Below are positions 34,010 through 50,630 of a stretch of 64,000 nucleotides of DNA, piece by piece. This DNA comes from Druceiella hillmani (taxonomy: Eukaryota; Arthropoda; Insecta; Lepidoptera; Hepialidae): the NCBI GenBank assembly GCA_039881145.1, contig JAYKKI010000138.1, positions 3,340,001-3,404,000 on the forward strand, read 5' to 3'. The position numbers were made by a program, and so were the translations under genes. Position 1 is the stretch's first letter. Each line of letters opens with the position of its first letter. The notes under the pieces were generated by a model that was not told the DNA's origin, searched no databases, and saw only the letters and a list, made by a program, of their open reading frames with translations.

Positions 34010-37000
34010 CCAGATTGAATTCAATTAGGTTTCTTTTATTCTCATGACATATATTTTACAATTTTTTGATGATATAATTTAAGGGTGTCACAAATTTTTG
34101 AATTCGGAAAGTTACCATTTTTTCATACTGCTGAGCATTATCAATAAATCTGCCGTTAATAAGATGTTACCTTCATATATTATATACTTTGAAAACGCAT
34201 TGTATCAGTGTACATACAAACGTGCGTACAGTTAACAACATAACGGATGATACATCGTCATTGTGCTAAAGCAACAAGACTGATCCGAGTAATATACTCT
34301 GTGAGTATAATGCTCAGCATAACATATGATTTTAATTAAAACTCTTCAAATTTTCAAAAATTTAAATTAATGTCATAAACCTGATAGAAAATAGGTTTAA
34401 ATTGATCTCTTCCATAGATTGAAAAATATATCGACGGCACATCTTTAATTAAAATCTGGCAAATTTAAATTCTCTCTTTTTTCAAAACAGCCGAATGGGT
34501 TCTCCTCAACTTTGTATTTGTAAAAAAATTAATTTATCTCAAAAAAAGGAATGAAACACCTCATGTTTTCAAATTTTATCAAAACAATAATAAAAAATAC
34601 CTCAAAAATTAAAAAGAAGACAAGCACAAATGCGTCATGAACAAAGAAATTTATAAAACACCTTCCTAACATATTTTTCGCTTTCTTTAAAATACTAAAT
34701 AATTTAAGCAATATTTTATTTACCAAGTACCATCTCAACTGTTTGTGACTTTGAAATTATCATAAAAGACTCCTTTCTCTCTCCACTCCCAAACACAATA
34801 ATACTCTCTATGGAAGTTCACTGATAATTTATACTACTACGCTCCAAAATAAATAATGTACTAAATTATAAAATCCTTTGTTAATAAGGAAGTTTCATTA
34901 ATTCACTTGAACAGGAATTTAAAACTTTGCTTAACTTGTGTGTAGTAAAATTACGATTCGACTAATTGCATAACGCACGTAAGCGAAGTCGTAGTCAAAA
35001 TCTAGTATGACTAATTCAACATTGAACCATTTTGTACACTGAGGGCGTTGATTAAAAGCCACAACAAAATGCATGGCAATGTCGAAACATGTAACAAGCC
35101 ACGTGTGTAAAAATTGACATAAATCATATTATTATAGCATCCTTATGTATGCAGATGAAGTGAGGTTCAAGCTTTAAAGGCCAGACTTGATCGAAAGCGA
35201 TTCATTTCCTTTTTAGTTTATTATATTCAATTATTGGTTTATTACTTACGTTTTTATCGTTATTTATACACATGTACTAATATATACTTTTCCATTTAAC
35301 TACATCCGTCGATAGACTAATATATAACCTTTAAGTTTTCCCGAACCTTTTTGTATAAAAAGTTACTATTTACTGCATTTATAGGTGGTTATCGCCTATA
35401 TTTCTTTGATATTGGGGTGACAATAATAAGAAGGTCGAGCAAAGGTTCAACTATAGTTTGACATTTCCGATCTTCTGTAATGATACATAGTATTAAAGGA
35501 GAAAATATTATTTTGTATACTTTTCAGTATATCTCTAACATATGCCACATGAAATTATGAAAAATAATATTTTTGAGGGAGCTGGTCCTGTCAAATCGAC
35601 CCAAAATTATGTATTGAATTTGAAATTTATTTTCGAGTACGTAATTTGTAGCAAACCTCCTCAAAAATTGTCATTTAAAAATTTTGGGATTTAGCTATTG
35701 CGATAGACAGACAGACGGAAGCGAAAGTGATGATATTTTATTTGAGGCACGGAATAAATAAATTTTGAATGAAAATATTAAATGTTTTCTGATATTAAGA
35801 GTGTCCTTGAAACGTTTTAAAAATCAAATTAGCATTTAATTAACTTCACATAATAACATCTTGTAGTTTTCTTCTAATAAACTTACGATATTATATACAA
35901 TAATTAATTTTATGTTTTAAGAAATTAATCTTACGATCTCTACATTTTGCTTAGGTATTAAATTCAACATCTTTTTCAAAAAAACTTTGAAAGTTCTTAA
36001 ACTTATCTAAAACATCAGGTTTATTGACCTTAGGTTCATTGATGATGTATGTACTGGTCATTATCATAATATTTTATTTGAGGATTAAATATTATTGTTT
36101 TAAAATATATCTTGTCAATTTTATGAATGCCATTGTGTTAATATGTTTATTCCTCAATACTTGCTATATACAACATTTACACTACGCGATGGCAAATTGT
36201 GGATAAGAGAATTATTTGGATAAGTAAATTTAAAAGTATTAAATAAGAGCTTTCATATCACTATTTAATAGGAATAAAGATATGTACATAGGTGCCTTGA
36301 AAATATCAGCACGGTTTATAAATAGAAAGCTTCTAACTCCATAAAGCTGCCACTCACCATTCATGTTTCGTTTCAATGGCGAGTGGGTCGAGCGAGTAAC
36401 GGTAAACAGGGTTAAAACTTACGTCAGTAATTAACATTTGCCAGGTGATTTATTGCCCCTGCAATTATTATTTGCCAGTTCAGTGCGTAAAGTAATTGAA
36501 GCGAAATTTTCAGCAAGCATCAAATTTTGCATGCGCGATTTCGTGCTACAGCCGATTAAAATTTGTATCATTGAACGGTATGTAGTGAAAGATTTCATAA
36601 CCTTTATTTGGCGTCGACATAATTTATAAATAAACGTGTACTTATACTGGTATCTATTATGTTTGAATGGAGTCTGAGTAATAAGCTTGTCATTGCAATG
36701 TCAGCAAATAAAGCTTAATTAAATATTTAAGACAGATGACTTTTCATAATTATTTGAAAGTTGCTTCAATTTTTTTTTAAAATAGTTACCAAATCAGACG
36801 TCCGCAAAATTACGGACCATTCACTTACATGTATATTACATTGATATCAGACACAAATTGGGATGTGTTCAGACACATATTTCAATTGTGACTGTAATTT
36901 ATTCTAAAATAACGTAGTGGTGTAATCGTTTGAGGAATTGAGAATCCTGACAACGATTACAGCTAGATCTAAATATTGTTCGAGCCATGTTATTTGCATT

Positions 37001-37130
37001 TATAAATTTTATTATACTAAGAAAAGTTATAATATACTTATATAAAATTTCTGGAAAATTTCGATACTTGTTTTTCACATCTAAATAATGTAGAGTTTTA
37101 CTTAAAATAATTCGTATTACATCGACTTCA
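34010..37130 (+). repeat. Duplicated block 1, right copy
   Basis: Collinear partner of 26270-30130, about 0.75 kb shorter because of several deletions or left-copy insertions. The offset stays close to 6.6-6.9 kb over most of the length and rises to about 7.7 kb at the left edge. The mariner B pseudogene and the minisatellite lie between the copies rather than inside them. Confidence 0.75.
36341..36650 (+). promoter_or_regulatory. Conserved island with TATA-like box (right copy)
   Basis: Counterpart of 29521-29830, with catttgccaggtgatttattg, gattaaaatttgtatcattga and TATA-like ttataaata at 36624-36632. The shared strip continues about 25 bp past the TATA. Interpretation as a promoter rests only on the TATA-like sequence and conservation between copies. 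Confidence 0.3.
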
Positions 37131-37789
37131 GATATAGTTTTTTCTTATAAACCGAAGAGCAGAATATTGTATCCACAATTCTCTTTTTCTTTACTTCAGA
37201 TATTTCAGATATTTTATTTTACTTTGTTTTTTAACTGTATTGTTAAAAAAAATGTTTTTCTTTAACGAAACTCCTCTGCGCGAGATAAGAGTAAAATTTT
37301 CAAGTTGCAACATTTTTACGCAACGTCTGAGCGAATCAATTGCATATCTATCGCAAGGAAGATGGAAAATAGGTACTTCAGTAACAACCGAGAGATATAG
37401 ATTAGCACGATCAAATAAGAAAGCAAGTGTACGCATGCACAAATAGTGGTACTTACTACCTCCGTCAGCTATTTTGTACGTTTCGTGTTAAAACTAAACT
37501 GTCAAAATCTTGGGTGAAAACAAACAAAATGGCGCTCACTGCTACATGTTTATACGTTATTTCTGTGATAATTAAACTCAAAATTATGTCGATTTATTAA
37601 ACTATTTAGGATTATTTGTTCTAGTCCTCTTTTGCTCTCCCTGTTGTTTTACTTCTTACCCATATACTTACAAATCGAGATTTAGAGCACCAGACTTATA
37701 TTATCAACTAATGAGATATCCTTAGATTCGTTTTGATTCAGAGAGTGTCCTAGAGTTCATAATGTTATGAATTTCAATTTCATAGACTA

Positions 37790-37841
<52 letters not shown>

Positions 37842-37860
37842 TTTACATATATATATATAT

Positions 37861-37917
<57 letters not shown>

Positions 37918-38149
37918 CATGTGTCCGGTTATCGGTCATGAATCGAAAAATAAAGATTCAAAAACAACCTAATATATTTTTTCCTGGTCTGATTTTTATT
38001 TTATTTAACTAAGGAAAAATTCCTCATTGTTTATCCCATCTTTGATCCAGTTTGCCATATTGTTTGACATATAAAAAGCCCTTTGCATGAAAGGCTTATT
38101 TTACACATTGTATCTAATGTAATTTTTTATTCTTGGAACATCTGGCCCT
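37131..38149. other. AT-rich DNA with (TA)n tract
   Basis: A somewhat GC-richer strip at 37255-37445 gives overlapping open frames on both strands (68 and 83 codons), none recognised. The microsatellite at 37791 is listed separately. Confidence 0.5.
37791..37914. repeat. (TA)n microsatellite
   Basis: Long TA array with ACA and TTTACA interruptions; reading frames over it are artefacts of the repeat. Confidence 0.95.
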
Positions 38150-40299
38150 AACACTCTACTATGGATACATTTAGTGACAAAAATCACTGCCACAATCGTA
38201 ACTATCAAGAAATACGTCTTTTCATTGCGGCTTCACGATGAATTATAATTATTTTATCCTTTAAACCTCACTGCGTCGAGTAAAATTGAAGAAAACATTA
38301 TTTGCTAATATAAATAACTGAGAGAAGAATGGAAGGAACTAAACTGCGCCCTATTGAATGACTTCTCATTGGATACAGCCACTAATTCTTTGTCGTATCG
38401 TCCTTCAAATGATCTTTTCGAAAAACTATCCAATAATATAGTAATTTGTACGCCATAAAGCGAATAAGAAATGTATGTAGATTGAATTTGGCCTACAAGC
38501 CGCATATTAGTTTCGTCTTGTCTTCAGAATTTGTCTTTGTTGTCGAATAGTAGACAGCGGAACTACGTAGTTTTTTTTCCAATTTATATTTATGCTTTTA
38601 ATACTCAACGCTGTACGGGATATAGTAGATTATGTATTAATGTTCCTAAGTATCTTTACATAAGTAATTTGATAGTAAATTAATTTGAGTACAGTTTTGC
38701 ACAATGGTAATGCTTAAATATTTATCATTGGATTCAAATTTACAGTTGCTACCCAGAATTGTGTATTTATTAAAATAAAGACATATGTATTTATTTATTT
38801 ATTTTTCTTTTTTTATAAACTACTCTTTCCGTTTGACCTTTGTATACCCTATTACAATCACTGCATTTAAATTTATAAATACCACTCTTTTCATATTTAT
38901 GTTTTTTCTTTGTTATTGATAAGATTTTATTTTATGTAATTAAGATTTAAATAAAAAGAAACAGACTAAGCCATATGTACAATTGGTTTTCCCGTATAGC
39001 GGCGTCCCTCTCTTTACTGATTGTACAAGTTGAATGGAGCGTAAAGCAATTAAAAGTCAAACGTTGTGCCATGTAAATTAATGTATCCTTTCAGACTTTC
39101 ATGTAAATAAGGACTATTGTCTGTCTGGACTATTCCTATTAATATTTCACTTACCTAAGACCATTTCTAATATATATTACATATTTACTACAAAATTGCA
39201 CTTATCCATATACGCATCGAAACACGTCCAATTACCATTCTCGTGAATATTTTGAAATACTTCATCCAATTAGTTTCATTAAATGATAAAATAATGAAAA
39301 TTGTATACTCATATTTATTAGATTAAAATTTACAATTGAAAAAGCAAACTGTCATTTTGACGTTTTAATTTTTTGTAAAAATCTTTGTTACGAAACAATT
39401 TCTATAAATAAAAGCTTTTACATACCATAACCGTTATAAATGAGATCATTAGTTATCAGCACTTGTATCAAATTTAATTCCTTAAAGCTCAAAATATCGC
39501 TACTTTGACGCTCTACATTAAATAACATTTATTTGCTTGCCCAAATAAAGCCAAATGTGTTGTGTTTTAAATAAACATGAAAAAGCACAGCAGGTTGACT
39601 AAAGGACACGGAAATGATAAACAGAACTTAAACAAATTTGGCAACCAAGAATTGGGACATTAAACAATAATCAAGTTACTTTATTTCCTCTAACGAGAAA
39701 GGAAAATCATGGAAAATGAGATTGCTTAAAAATATTTGCTTAAAATATTATATATTAAACAGCATTTCTAATATTACATAGTCAATGTGATGTCTATAGA
39801 AACATATCCACAGAAGTTGTAAAGAAAGATGAAACAAAAATATATATTTAAATAACGTGACGAAAGGAAACTTTAAACTTAATAAAAAGTGATTTATTAA
39901 ATTTCTTAAACGAACTTAACCCCTTAATTTTGATACATGGCCAACATTAAATGTTACGAAAATAAAAAATCAATAAAAGTGACCATAAGACTAGGATATA
40001 AAAGATAACAGGGGAGGGATAGAATTTTTCCCTATTTTATAACAGCTACTTACTTTATCTAAGAGGAAAATAGCCGGAAGTTCTAAGTGATTCACTTTGT
40101 TTCGTTTCTATTAAGCAAACCTAAAACACAATAAACCATGGGCTATTATGTAACATGGTTTATAAATCATGGATTCAATATAGAGGTAGCAATTACATAA
40201 CATATCAGTCACATATTTCAAAATTTTGGATTATATGCGCAATCTCATTATGTGGCAATCTTCGTTTACTTATGGTACAAGTGATTATTAAAATGGAAT

Positions 40300-40343
40300 T
40301 TATCAGGAATTTTAGACAAAATTATCAGGAATTTTAGACAAAA
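40300..40343. repeat. 22-bp exact tandem duplication
   Basis: The unit ttatcaggaattttagacaa plus aa is repeated exactly, 40300-40321 and 40322-40343. Being exact, it is young. The other copy of block 2 lacks an obvious match. Confidence 0.85.
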
Positions 40344-43300
40344 CGAAAATTAAATAAAAAATAAATAAAAAACCAAAATACGTTTTTATTACGTATACTG
40401 AAAATATAATAAAAAGCTAAACCCCTAAGACAATAAGAGTTGGATTAGAATTCTTACAGAGTTTCTCTAAACATTAGAATCTCTACATCCCTTAACATTC
40501 ATCAACAGTACTGACAAGCGATAAGATGTCATTTAAATTTCTTCGCAATCAGTAGTGCGGTCCTTTGATTATGTATCAACTTTATTTATCTTTATTAATA
40601 ATAAGGTTTAGAAAAATCCAGAAAAATTCTGACCACCTTTTTTCTTTAGTTTGTAGTTGTCAGCACGCATGTTCTGTATGTGTGTTAGGTCTAAGTGAAC
40701 TATATAATCTGTGAATCGACATCGCAAATATAGGTTATATTTCGTAGACGATTAAGTTTATGTAGCGAATGGAGGTCATATGATTGATTTAACGACTTTT
40801 AAGAACTGAGAGAACTGATGACTAGACCGGATAGTAAATTGACTTAGAAAAAAAAACATTAAAACTGGGTCTTTTGCTAAAAGATGACTGCCTAGTTCGA
40901 TGACGACATGTTGTGAAGTCGTTACGGAAACAATAAAGTTCATATTACTGAAAATAAAAAATACTAGTACCGGCCATCGGAATTTTGAAAACACCGTATT
41001 ATCAATAATAAAGTATATAAATTTATGAAAAAATAAATTAGAAATGTTATGCCTTTCCAAATTTAGGCAATGGATTTATTACGATCAATGAAAAAGTAAC
41101 CAATGGAAACGATCTGATCGTTTTACTCATAAATGTATCACAGATAAGTTATTTTAAATTTTTCATGCAACAGAAAATTATTTATCAAGGTTTCTAGATT
41201 TCAGTGTCAATCCATCTCATTGTGAAAGAATCAGTTGTATAGTAAGTAAATTACGTGATATCTCAGCGTCACGATTTTTAATTACTATCTGTGTAGATCT
41301 ATATTTTATATCCGACGTAGTAGCAAGCCATTGCCTATGGTATTATTAATTTTAAATTCACTTGATAGAAATGAGAAATTAACCATTTATAACTTGCCAC
41401 AATTTTCTTTTTAAACATAATGAGCTATGATGACGAAACATGAAAAATTTCTATTGTGGTGGGATAAAATTCTATGCATTAAGAAAGTAGTATTTAGTTT
41501 TGCATTTTGTTAAATTGTTATCAGGTTATATCGACAACTCATTAGTGTAGGAATTTTTTATAGATAACTCATTGGCAACGTTTCTTTATACCAGGCTATT
41601 ATAAGTGAAGACTATAACTCACTAACTTCACATTCCATAATTTACTTAGAGCAGTATTGAAGGCGTTGTCCAATATGGTCGTGTTATCCTTTTGATAGTC
41701 AATTAATATTTTCACTGTATTTAACTTAATTTTTTATTAATTGTACTTAAATAATTTTTTGGTAAATTTATATGACGTGAAATATTTTTTAGGCTGGTTT
41801 CCGATTAATTTGTTACATACATACTTGCATACAAGCTATCTATTGAACACGGATCATTCTTTCATTTTTATGATTACTTTGAATACCGTTTTACTCACTT
41901 TTACGTAATATACTTATACAAATTTTAATAAATTCATCAACATATCATACATATAATATCTCGTTTCAATATTGTCTCGCAGACCAATTTTAAATTCAAA
42001 AATTTATTGAAGCTGTACAGGAGAAAATTTAATGAGTGTAATAAAAATTAATCGTAAAATTTAAAGTTATTTTATAACAGTCCCACAGACCGCATACAGT
42101 CCGTGCACTTGAACTTTAAAAATAATTATTCCGATCGAGGTGAATTTCCTAATAGCAATAAAACAAATTTTAACGTTATTTTTACCCAGACCAATAGGTC
42201 GCATCTTTTTTTTGCGTTAATTAAACTGGGAACGAGACCCCTTCGCACCTCCGAATGATGTCATAAAATGAATTGAACGTAATTGAGCGCGGCATGAAAT
42301 TATATTGACTCTATTCGGTTCAAACGATTATTGATTCGGACTGGTAGAGTAGAAGCAATATAGACTATAAAATGGCGTAGTAAACAATATCACACTTAAT
42401 ATCGCAAAGAAATGCGCAGCAATATGCCGCGTATAATTTTCTTGAACGGTTGGATATTCAATAAATCCATGGTAGCAAAACAAAATTAATTTATTCACCG
42501 AATGTGGACATTTCGAATCAGAGAGAAAAATCTACATCACAAACGGAAGTGTGAATGTGAACTGTGATTTCAAATATTACTTCCGATTTCGAGAAATACT
42601 ATGACTTGTTCCATAATCGATTGTATTTATTAAGGTTCTATATTCATAAAATATTTCTTCGAAATTTACCTAGCGCCTCTCAATCGATTCAATATAATAT
42701 TGCATGGGATTATTAGTAGATTTGGTCACAATATTTACTGTATTGTAACACTTCTGAATTTCAAATGGCACACATAATTAGAGAATGCGTTCCGAACATG
42801 CTAACTATAGCTCTTTAAAAAGCTCGGTTACGTTACTAAAATTTGGGGTGCGTGTTATTTCTCTTCAACCGTTTTACGAGTTGTTGATTAAATATTTGTA
42901 TTAAAAGTTTGCTGAAACTTGTTAATTATAAATGTAATGATTACTCCAAAATATTTAAAAATAATACGCACACTGAAACACTGACTTCTGGAAAAGTGAC
43001 AGTGAAATTTAATCACCAATTTGTGATGTAATATTGCTATATTTAAACGGTAACTAATTCCAAGAGCATCACCTTACAAAGAAAAACACGATCAAATGCG
43101 CATCGAAACACGCGCAAGACATTCTGTAGTTAGATATATATCATAGAAATGTTGATGCAAGTTAATTAAAACAATTTTATTTGGATACATTTTAATCTGG
43201 AATTTTTTCAAGTTTCCAAATCATAATTAAACAATTTAACAGAGTAATATTTTGAACATAAGTATTAAGTTTAAATTTTTTTAATAGATCTTAAAAATTC

Positions 43301-45589
43301 AAAATTATAAATAGGAATTATCTTAAAACACCTGGAGGGTAAAATCTAGCTACCTTTTAATTTACATTTTCATCGAAAACTAATTTTATTGCAGCTGCGA
43401 CAGACCGTTGACATTATTAAGTTATAAATGTTTTTTTTTTCAATTTAACTACCGAAACCTAAGGAGAATGTTTTATAAATTTCGTAAACCATAAACAATT
43501 TGAATTCCCTAGGAAGTATATCGAACTTATCATTTCAGAATTTGGATCGATATCTCTAAAAAGAATGGTCAACAATCTAGTGATTGACAACGGTACAGCT
43601 CGTGGTACACAACCGCACAACCGCACAACTAGAAAAAATTGTCTAGTGGTTGATCACCCGTCAGAAACTTTTATTATATTAATGTCACTTTAACTTGTTG
43701 ATGCAAAGAAAAAGTTATTTCCTTTTTTGTCCCACTTTTAACTTTAAGAACTACATAACGATTCATGCGGAAATAAGCGGTATATAAAATTTAGTTCTGT
43801 TTCCAACAATTTTTTATTAGACTTGATGTGCATGAAACTCTTTATGTAATACTATATTTTCATACTAAAACTACTACAAGCGTTGGAAGTTAAACTTCTG
43901 TAAATTTTCATTTTCGGAAACCAAAATCAAGTATATTGTTTAATCGTAAACAAAGAAAAAAAAATTGTATTGACAGAGAGTCCGAAGTATCCATGTAATA
44001 CGCTAATACTAAAAAAACATTATATTTCAGTTACTTTACTTCTGTAGTAATATGTAAATCATTATGTTAGGAAAACTGCAGTTTGAAGAAGTTTATAAAG
44101 TATATATCACGCTACCATTTATACGCGCCGAACAGTTAAAGCGACAAAGTTTTTTGTTAGCTAGTTGTGGTTTATTTGTTCATTCTAATCTCTCGAAAAT
44201 CATGTCATATTTTGAAACTTCTCTATGTATTAATAATTGCATATTGAGAAATGTTATAAACTACAGATTTATGCACTTTAATTTATATGGATAGAAGTAT
44301 AGTGTTAAAAAAGGCAACAGGAGCTAGGGAACACGGATCAAATGGTGCAATGTGTAGAGATACTGACTTTTTTATTGACTTACCATTCCGAGTATTCCCA
44401 CCGATATATTCATAATCCCGACGACTGATATTTTTAGCAAAATGTGAGGAGGTGAGTAGCCGCGGTGTAATTAAAGTAATTTTACAATGAAAGTAATTCT
44501 AAAGAGGTGGAAGAGCGGAGCGCAGTCAGTACGAGAGATAAAATAAAATAAAATAAACATTTACATCTACAGGATAAATATTCATTTTTTATGAGTAGAA
44601 TAAGAAGAGTTTAAATAATCTATGTATGTTTTCCTTTATTTCGATTATCTGAGCGTGGAGAGAGGGAACTATCCCTTTATCTATACAGCGTTCTTTCTTT
44701 AACAAACAATCTTACACTTCCAAAGGTGATAAAATGACTCTCAAGTGGCAATAAAAGTCACACTTAAAATCTGCTTTTTTATAAGGAGATCGTGATTCCA
44801 TAAAAATTTCTTTAATTTAGTAAAATGTACAACGAAATCATTTTTAGTCGGAGGATACTTAGAAGTATGGCGGTAAAATCTGAAAACAGAAACATTGGAA
44901 AATATATTTTCGAATAATAAGCAAATTTCACTACTACATTATTTAGCACATGTATTTATTTTCGTAAAGACGCGAAGTGTATAATAGGCTTAAATTTATA
45001 TTCGTATATACGGGTTTTTGAAATATCACACATATTTGACACTTCGATAAATCAAACTTTGCGATTATTAAGATAAAAATATATTCAATATGAAAAATAT
45101 GTATTTAAAATAAAAACAAATAATTGAAAAAATTAAAGAAATGACTGCCTGAGAAAGAATTACTGAAAATGGAACGCGAGGCGTTAGAATAGACTCGTAA
45201 CTAAGATTCCCAACAGCAAAGGGCATCCAACATTCAACCTTAACATATCATACTTATAAGAGAGAAATTTACGTTTTTTGGCAAAGATTTTCACTTTAGT
45301 TTGGAAGCCGGAATAATAGCAGCTTATTCCAAATCATTAAACAGAACATATCGTAATCAAAACATACAATTTTTTGATTTAATTTTCAAAGCACTCGTGG
45401 ACCTTTATATTAGATTTAAATCCAAATGTAGTCCAGTCCAAAGAATTTATCTATGAAATCAACTGTTAAAATTCTCAAAGGCTAGAAGGAAAATCCTGTT
45501 TACGTAAAACCAAAAACGTTGCCATATTTCCTGAAATTGAGATTTACATCCACAGTTCTGAAATAAAAAAGCGCTTAGAATTGTCCACT

Positions 45590-45745
45590 GATAAAAAGTA
45601 TACATTCAAGTTACTCGTTCGCTGATATACTTTCTCACCTCGCGGCGCACACGGCACGTCGCTACTCCACTCATGTGGATTTGTGCGCGACCGACCGGCC
45701 TTGTTGTAGCTTGCGCTGTTGGTTGTTTACTGACAAATCCTTATC
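45590..45745. promoter_or_regulatory. CpG-rich island at the end of block 2
   Basis: A sharp rise in GC and CpG (ctcgcggcgcacacggcacg, then gtgcgcgaccgaccggcc) in otherwise AT-rich DNA. The matching place in the other copy (59440-59560) is also GC-richer and keeps aagtatac and tgtttactg. Such a patch may be a promoter or first exon boundary. No TATA or conserved ORF is clear. Confidence 0.3.
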
Positions 45746-45780
45746 ATTGATTATTTCTAAAACTTAATTTTTTATTTAAA

Positions 45781-48630
<2,850 letters not shown>

Positions 48631-48639
48631 TGCACCTAT

Positions 48640-50598
48640 AATTTTGTAAGGATCGATATGTTTTAAACTTATATTTGTAATGAAAAACTAGTTAGCAATA
48701 GCTTAGATACATTGTGACTAAGCAATTAGTGAGGACCAATTCAGATATATTGCGACTAAATAAATAATAAGAATCAGTTCAAGTGTATTTCGAATAAAAT
48801 ATTACAAGATGATTGTTCTGTGTTTAATTCTTTTTTTTCAATATCTAGCGATAGAGACGTAAGCATCGAAGTTTCAATGTTAGATCGCACTTACTCTGCA
48901 AGTTGGTGTCCTTTACTCTACCAGTGCTTCAAGTTTACCATCGCTGTGTGCCCCTGACGTGATTTCAGCTTAAAACATAATTTAGACATGTATGGCGTCT
49001 ACAAAATACCATCAAGGAAATATCAATTTTGATCGTAAATCAATTTTTACACAGAGAAAATGACGCACAACAATTAATATTTTTAATTATAATCTGGTTA
49101 TGCATAACAAATAACACTCAAATCAAATTATTTACAACAAGTCCTTACTTCAAATTTACTTTGGGCTCGTAAAGCACTTTGCTTACCTTTAATGCAGAAG
49201 GTGTACGAACGGAAACCGATCGCTGTGGATTACTCTTCGCAGATTAATTTTAATATTTCGTTCTCGACAAGCCGTTACGTGAGTAAAATAACTCTTATTT
49301 TTCGTCAAGTTTTCACAATCTTTGTCGTAACAAATTTTAATGACAAATATACACATGATTCTTACTTTCGATATTTTATTTACGGAAACCGGGGGTAGTA
49401 TAAATAGTGTATTAATAAATATGGCGGTAAACAAGAGGCGGTAACTAAGAGCACACTTCGATTTTTCAATAGTTGTGAAAAAAAGTTGATTTAACGTTAA
49501 AAATAAATAAAAATATTAATGATTTCCAAAAGAAAATACTGCAAAAAAAATTAACACAACGTAGATTTATCCATGTATGGCTCCACTACTGAAAAACTAA
49601 ATACCTTAACAAATAGAAAATACCGGTAGATGCAGTACAGAAGTCTGCCAATGTATAGGTACGTTCAAGAGTGAGTTTTCGAATTACAAAATATTATCTC
49701 TATTTATATTACGACCATACTTTGTGCTATTCCAATCTTGTAAGTGTCTCTCGACTCCCTCTATAATTTTTAATCAGATCTGCTTTTTTCAGTTGCAAAT
49801 TTTCATTAGTTGTTATTTTGAATGATTTCGTAGTACTTCTCCAGATAATCTGCCTTTTTCTTGGATTTAATATCCATAACCCGAAGAAAGTTATTATAAC
49901 ATTTTCAAAATGTTCTGTTCGTGTGCGTTTTTATATCTTAAGTGGCTCCCAAGTTATGACGATATCGATATTGGATTCAGTGAAGCATGTCGCTACATTC
50001 TTACTTTCGAAATTGTAGTACATATACGTAGGCATCGCGTGTTCCGTGCTGAATATATAATATGCATTTACATATAGAATCTAGAAATCTTCCTGTATGG
50101 AACCCGGTAATTACTTTACTCCTTGATCAGTACCGAATACTTTTAATATCGAATATCAAACACTTTTCGATGAAATTTATTGAGGCAAATCTACGGAACA
50201 GTAGCAAAACCTTTGATTAATTGTAATGTTTATAGTTTGTTTAATTTTTTCAAATAACCTGTTCACTACAAATCAAAAAGTCACACGCATGAAGTCGTGT
50301 ACCAAGTAAATAATACAATGAAAAATTAACTTAACTAATAGAATTGGTTGGCTGTAAGTTAAAATATTTATTTAGGATCATCTGAATAAGAGTTAAAGTT
50401 TTATTCAACTGATTTATAAATACATCAATTTGCTTAATCAAGTTATCGTTTAGGTAATAAAGTTAATGGAAGTCAGCTTTTCCATACTAATATTAACGAG
50501 GAAAATTGTGTGGTTTCATTAATATTCCAGTTATAAATTGTCTCAGATCAAATAATTCCCTCGTATAAACGAGGGAATTATTTGATCTGAGACAATTA

Positions 50599-50630
<32 letters not shown>

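Larger units (their letters stand above)
38150..45780 (+). repeat. Duplicated block 2, left copy
   Basis: Aligns in order and orientation with 53770-59600. Anchors include attatttgctaa at 38298 and 53928, cccaaataaagccaa at 39540 and 55348, aaaagcacagca at 39583 and 55388, ccctattttat at 40031 and 56153, cagtcccacagaccg at 42080 and 57166, and ggtaaaatctgaaaacagaaac at 44872 against gtaaaatccgaaaacggaaac at 58466. The offset drifts from about 16.1 to 13.6 kb, so the right copy has net deletions. Divergence is high and no shared reading frame is visible. Confidence 0.75.
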
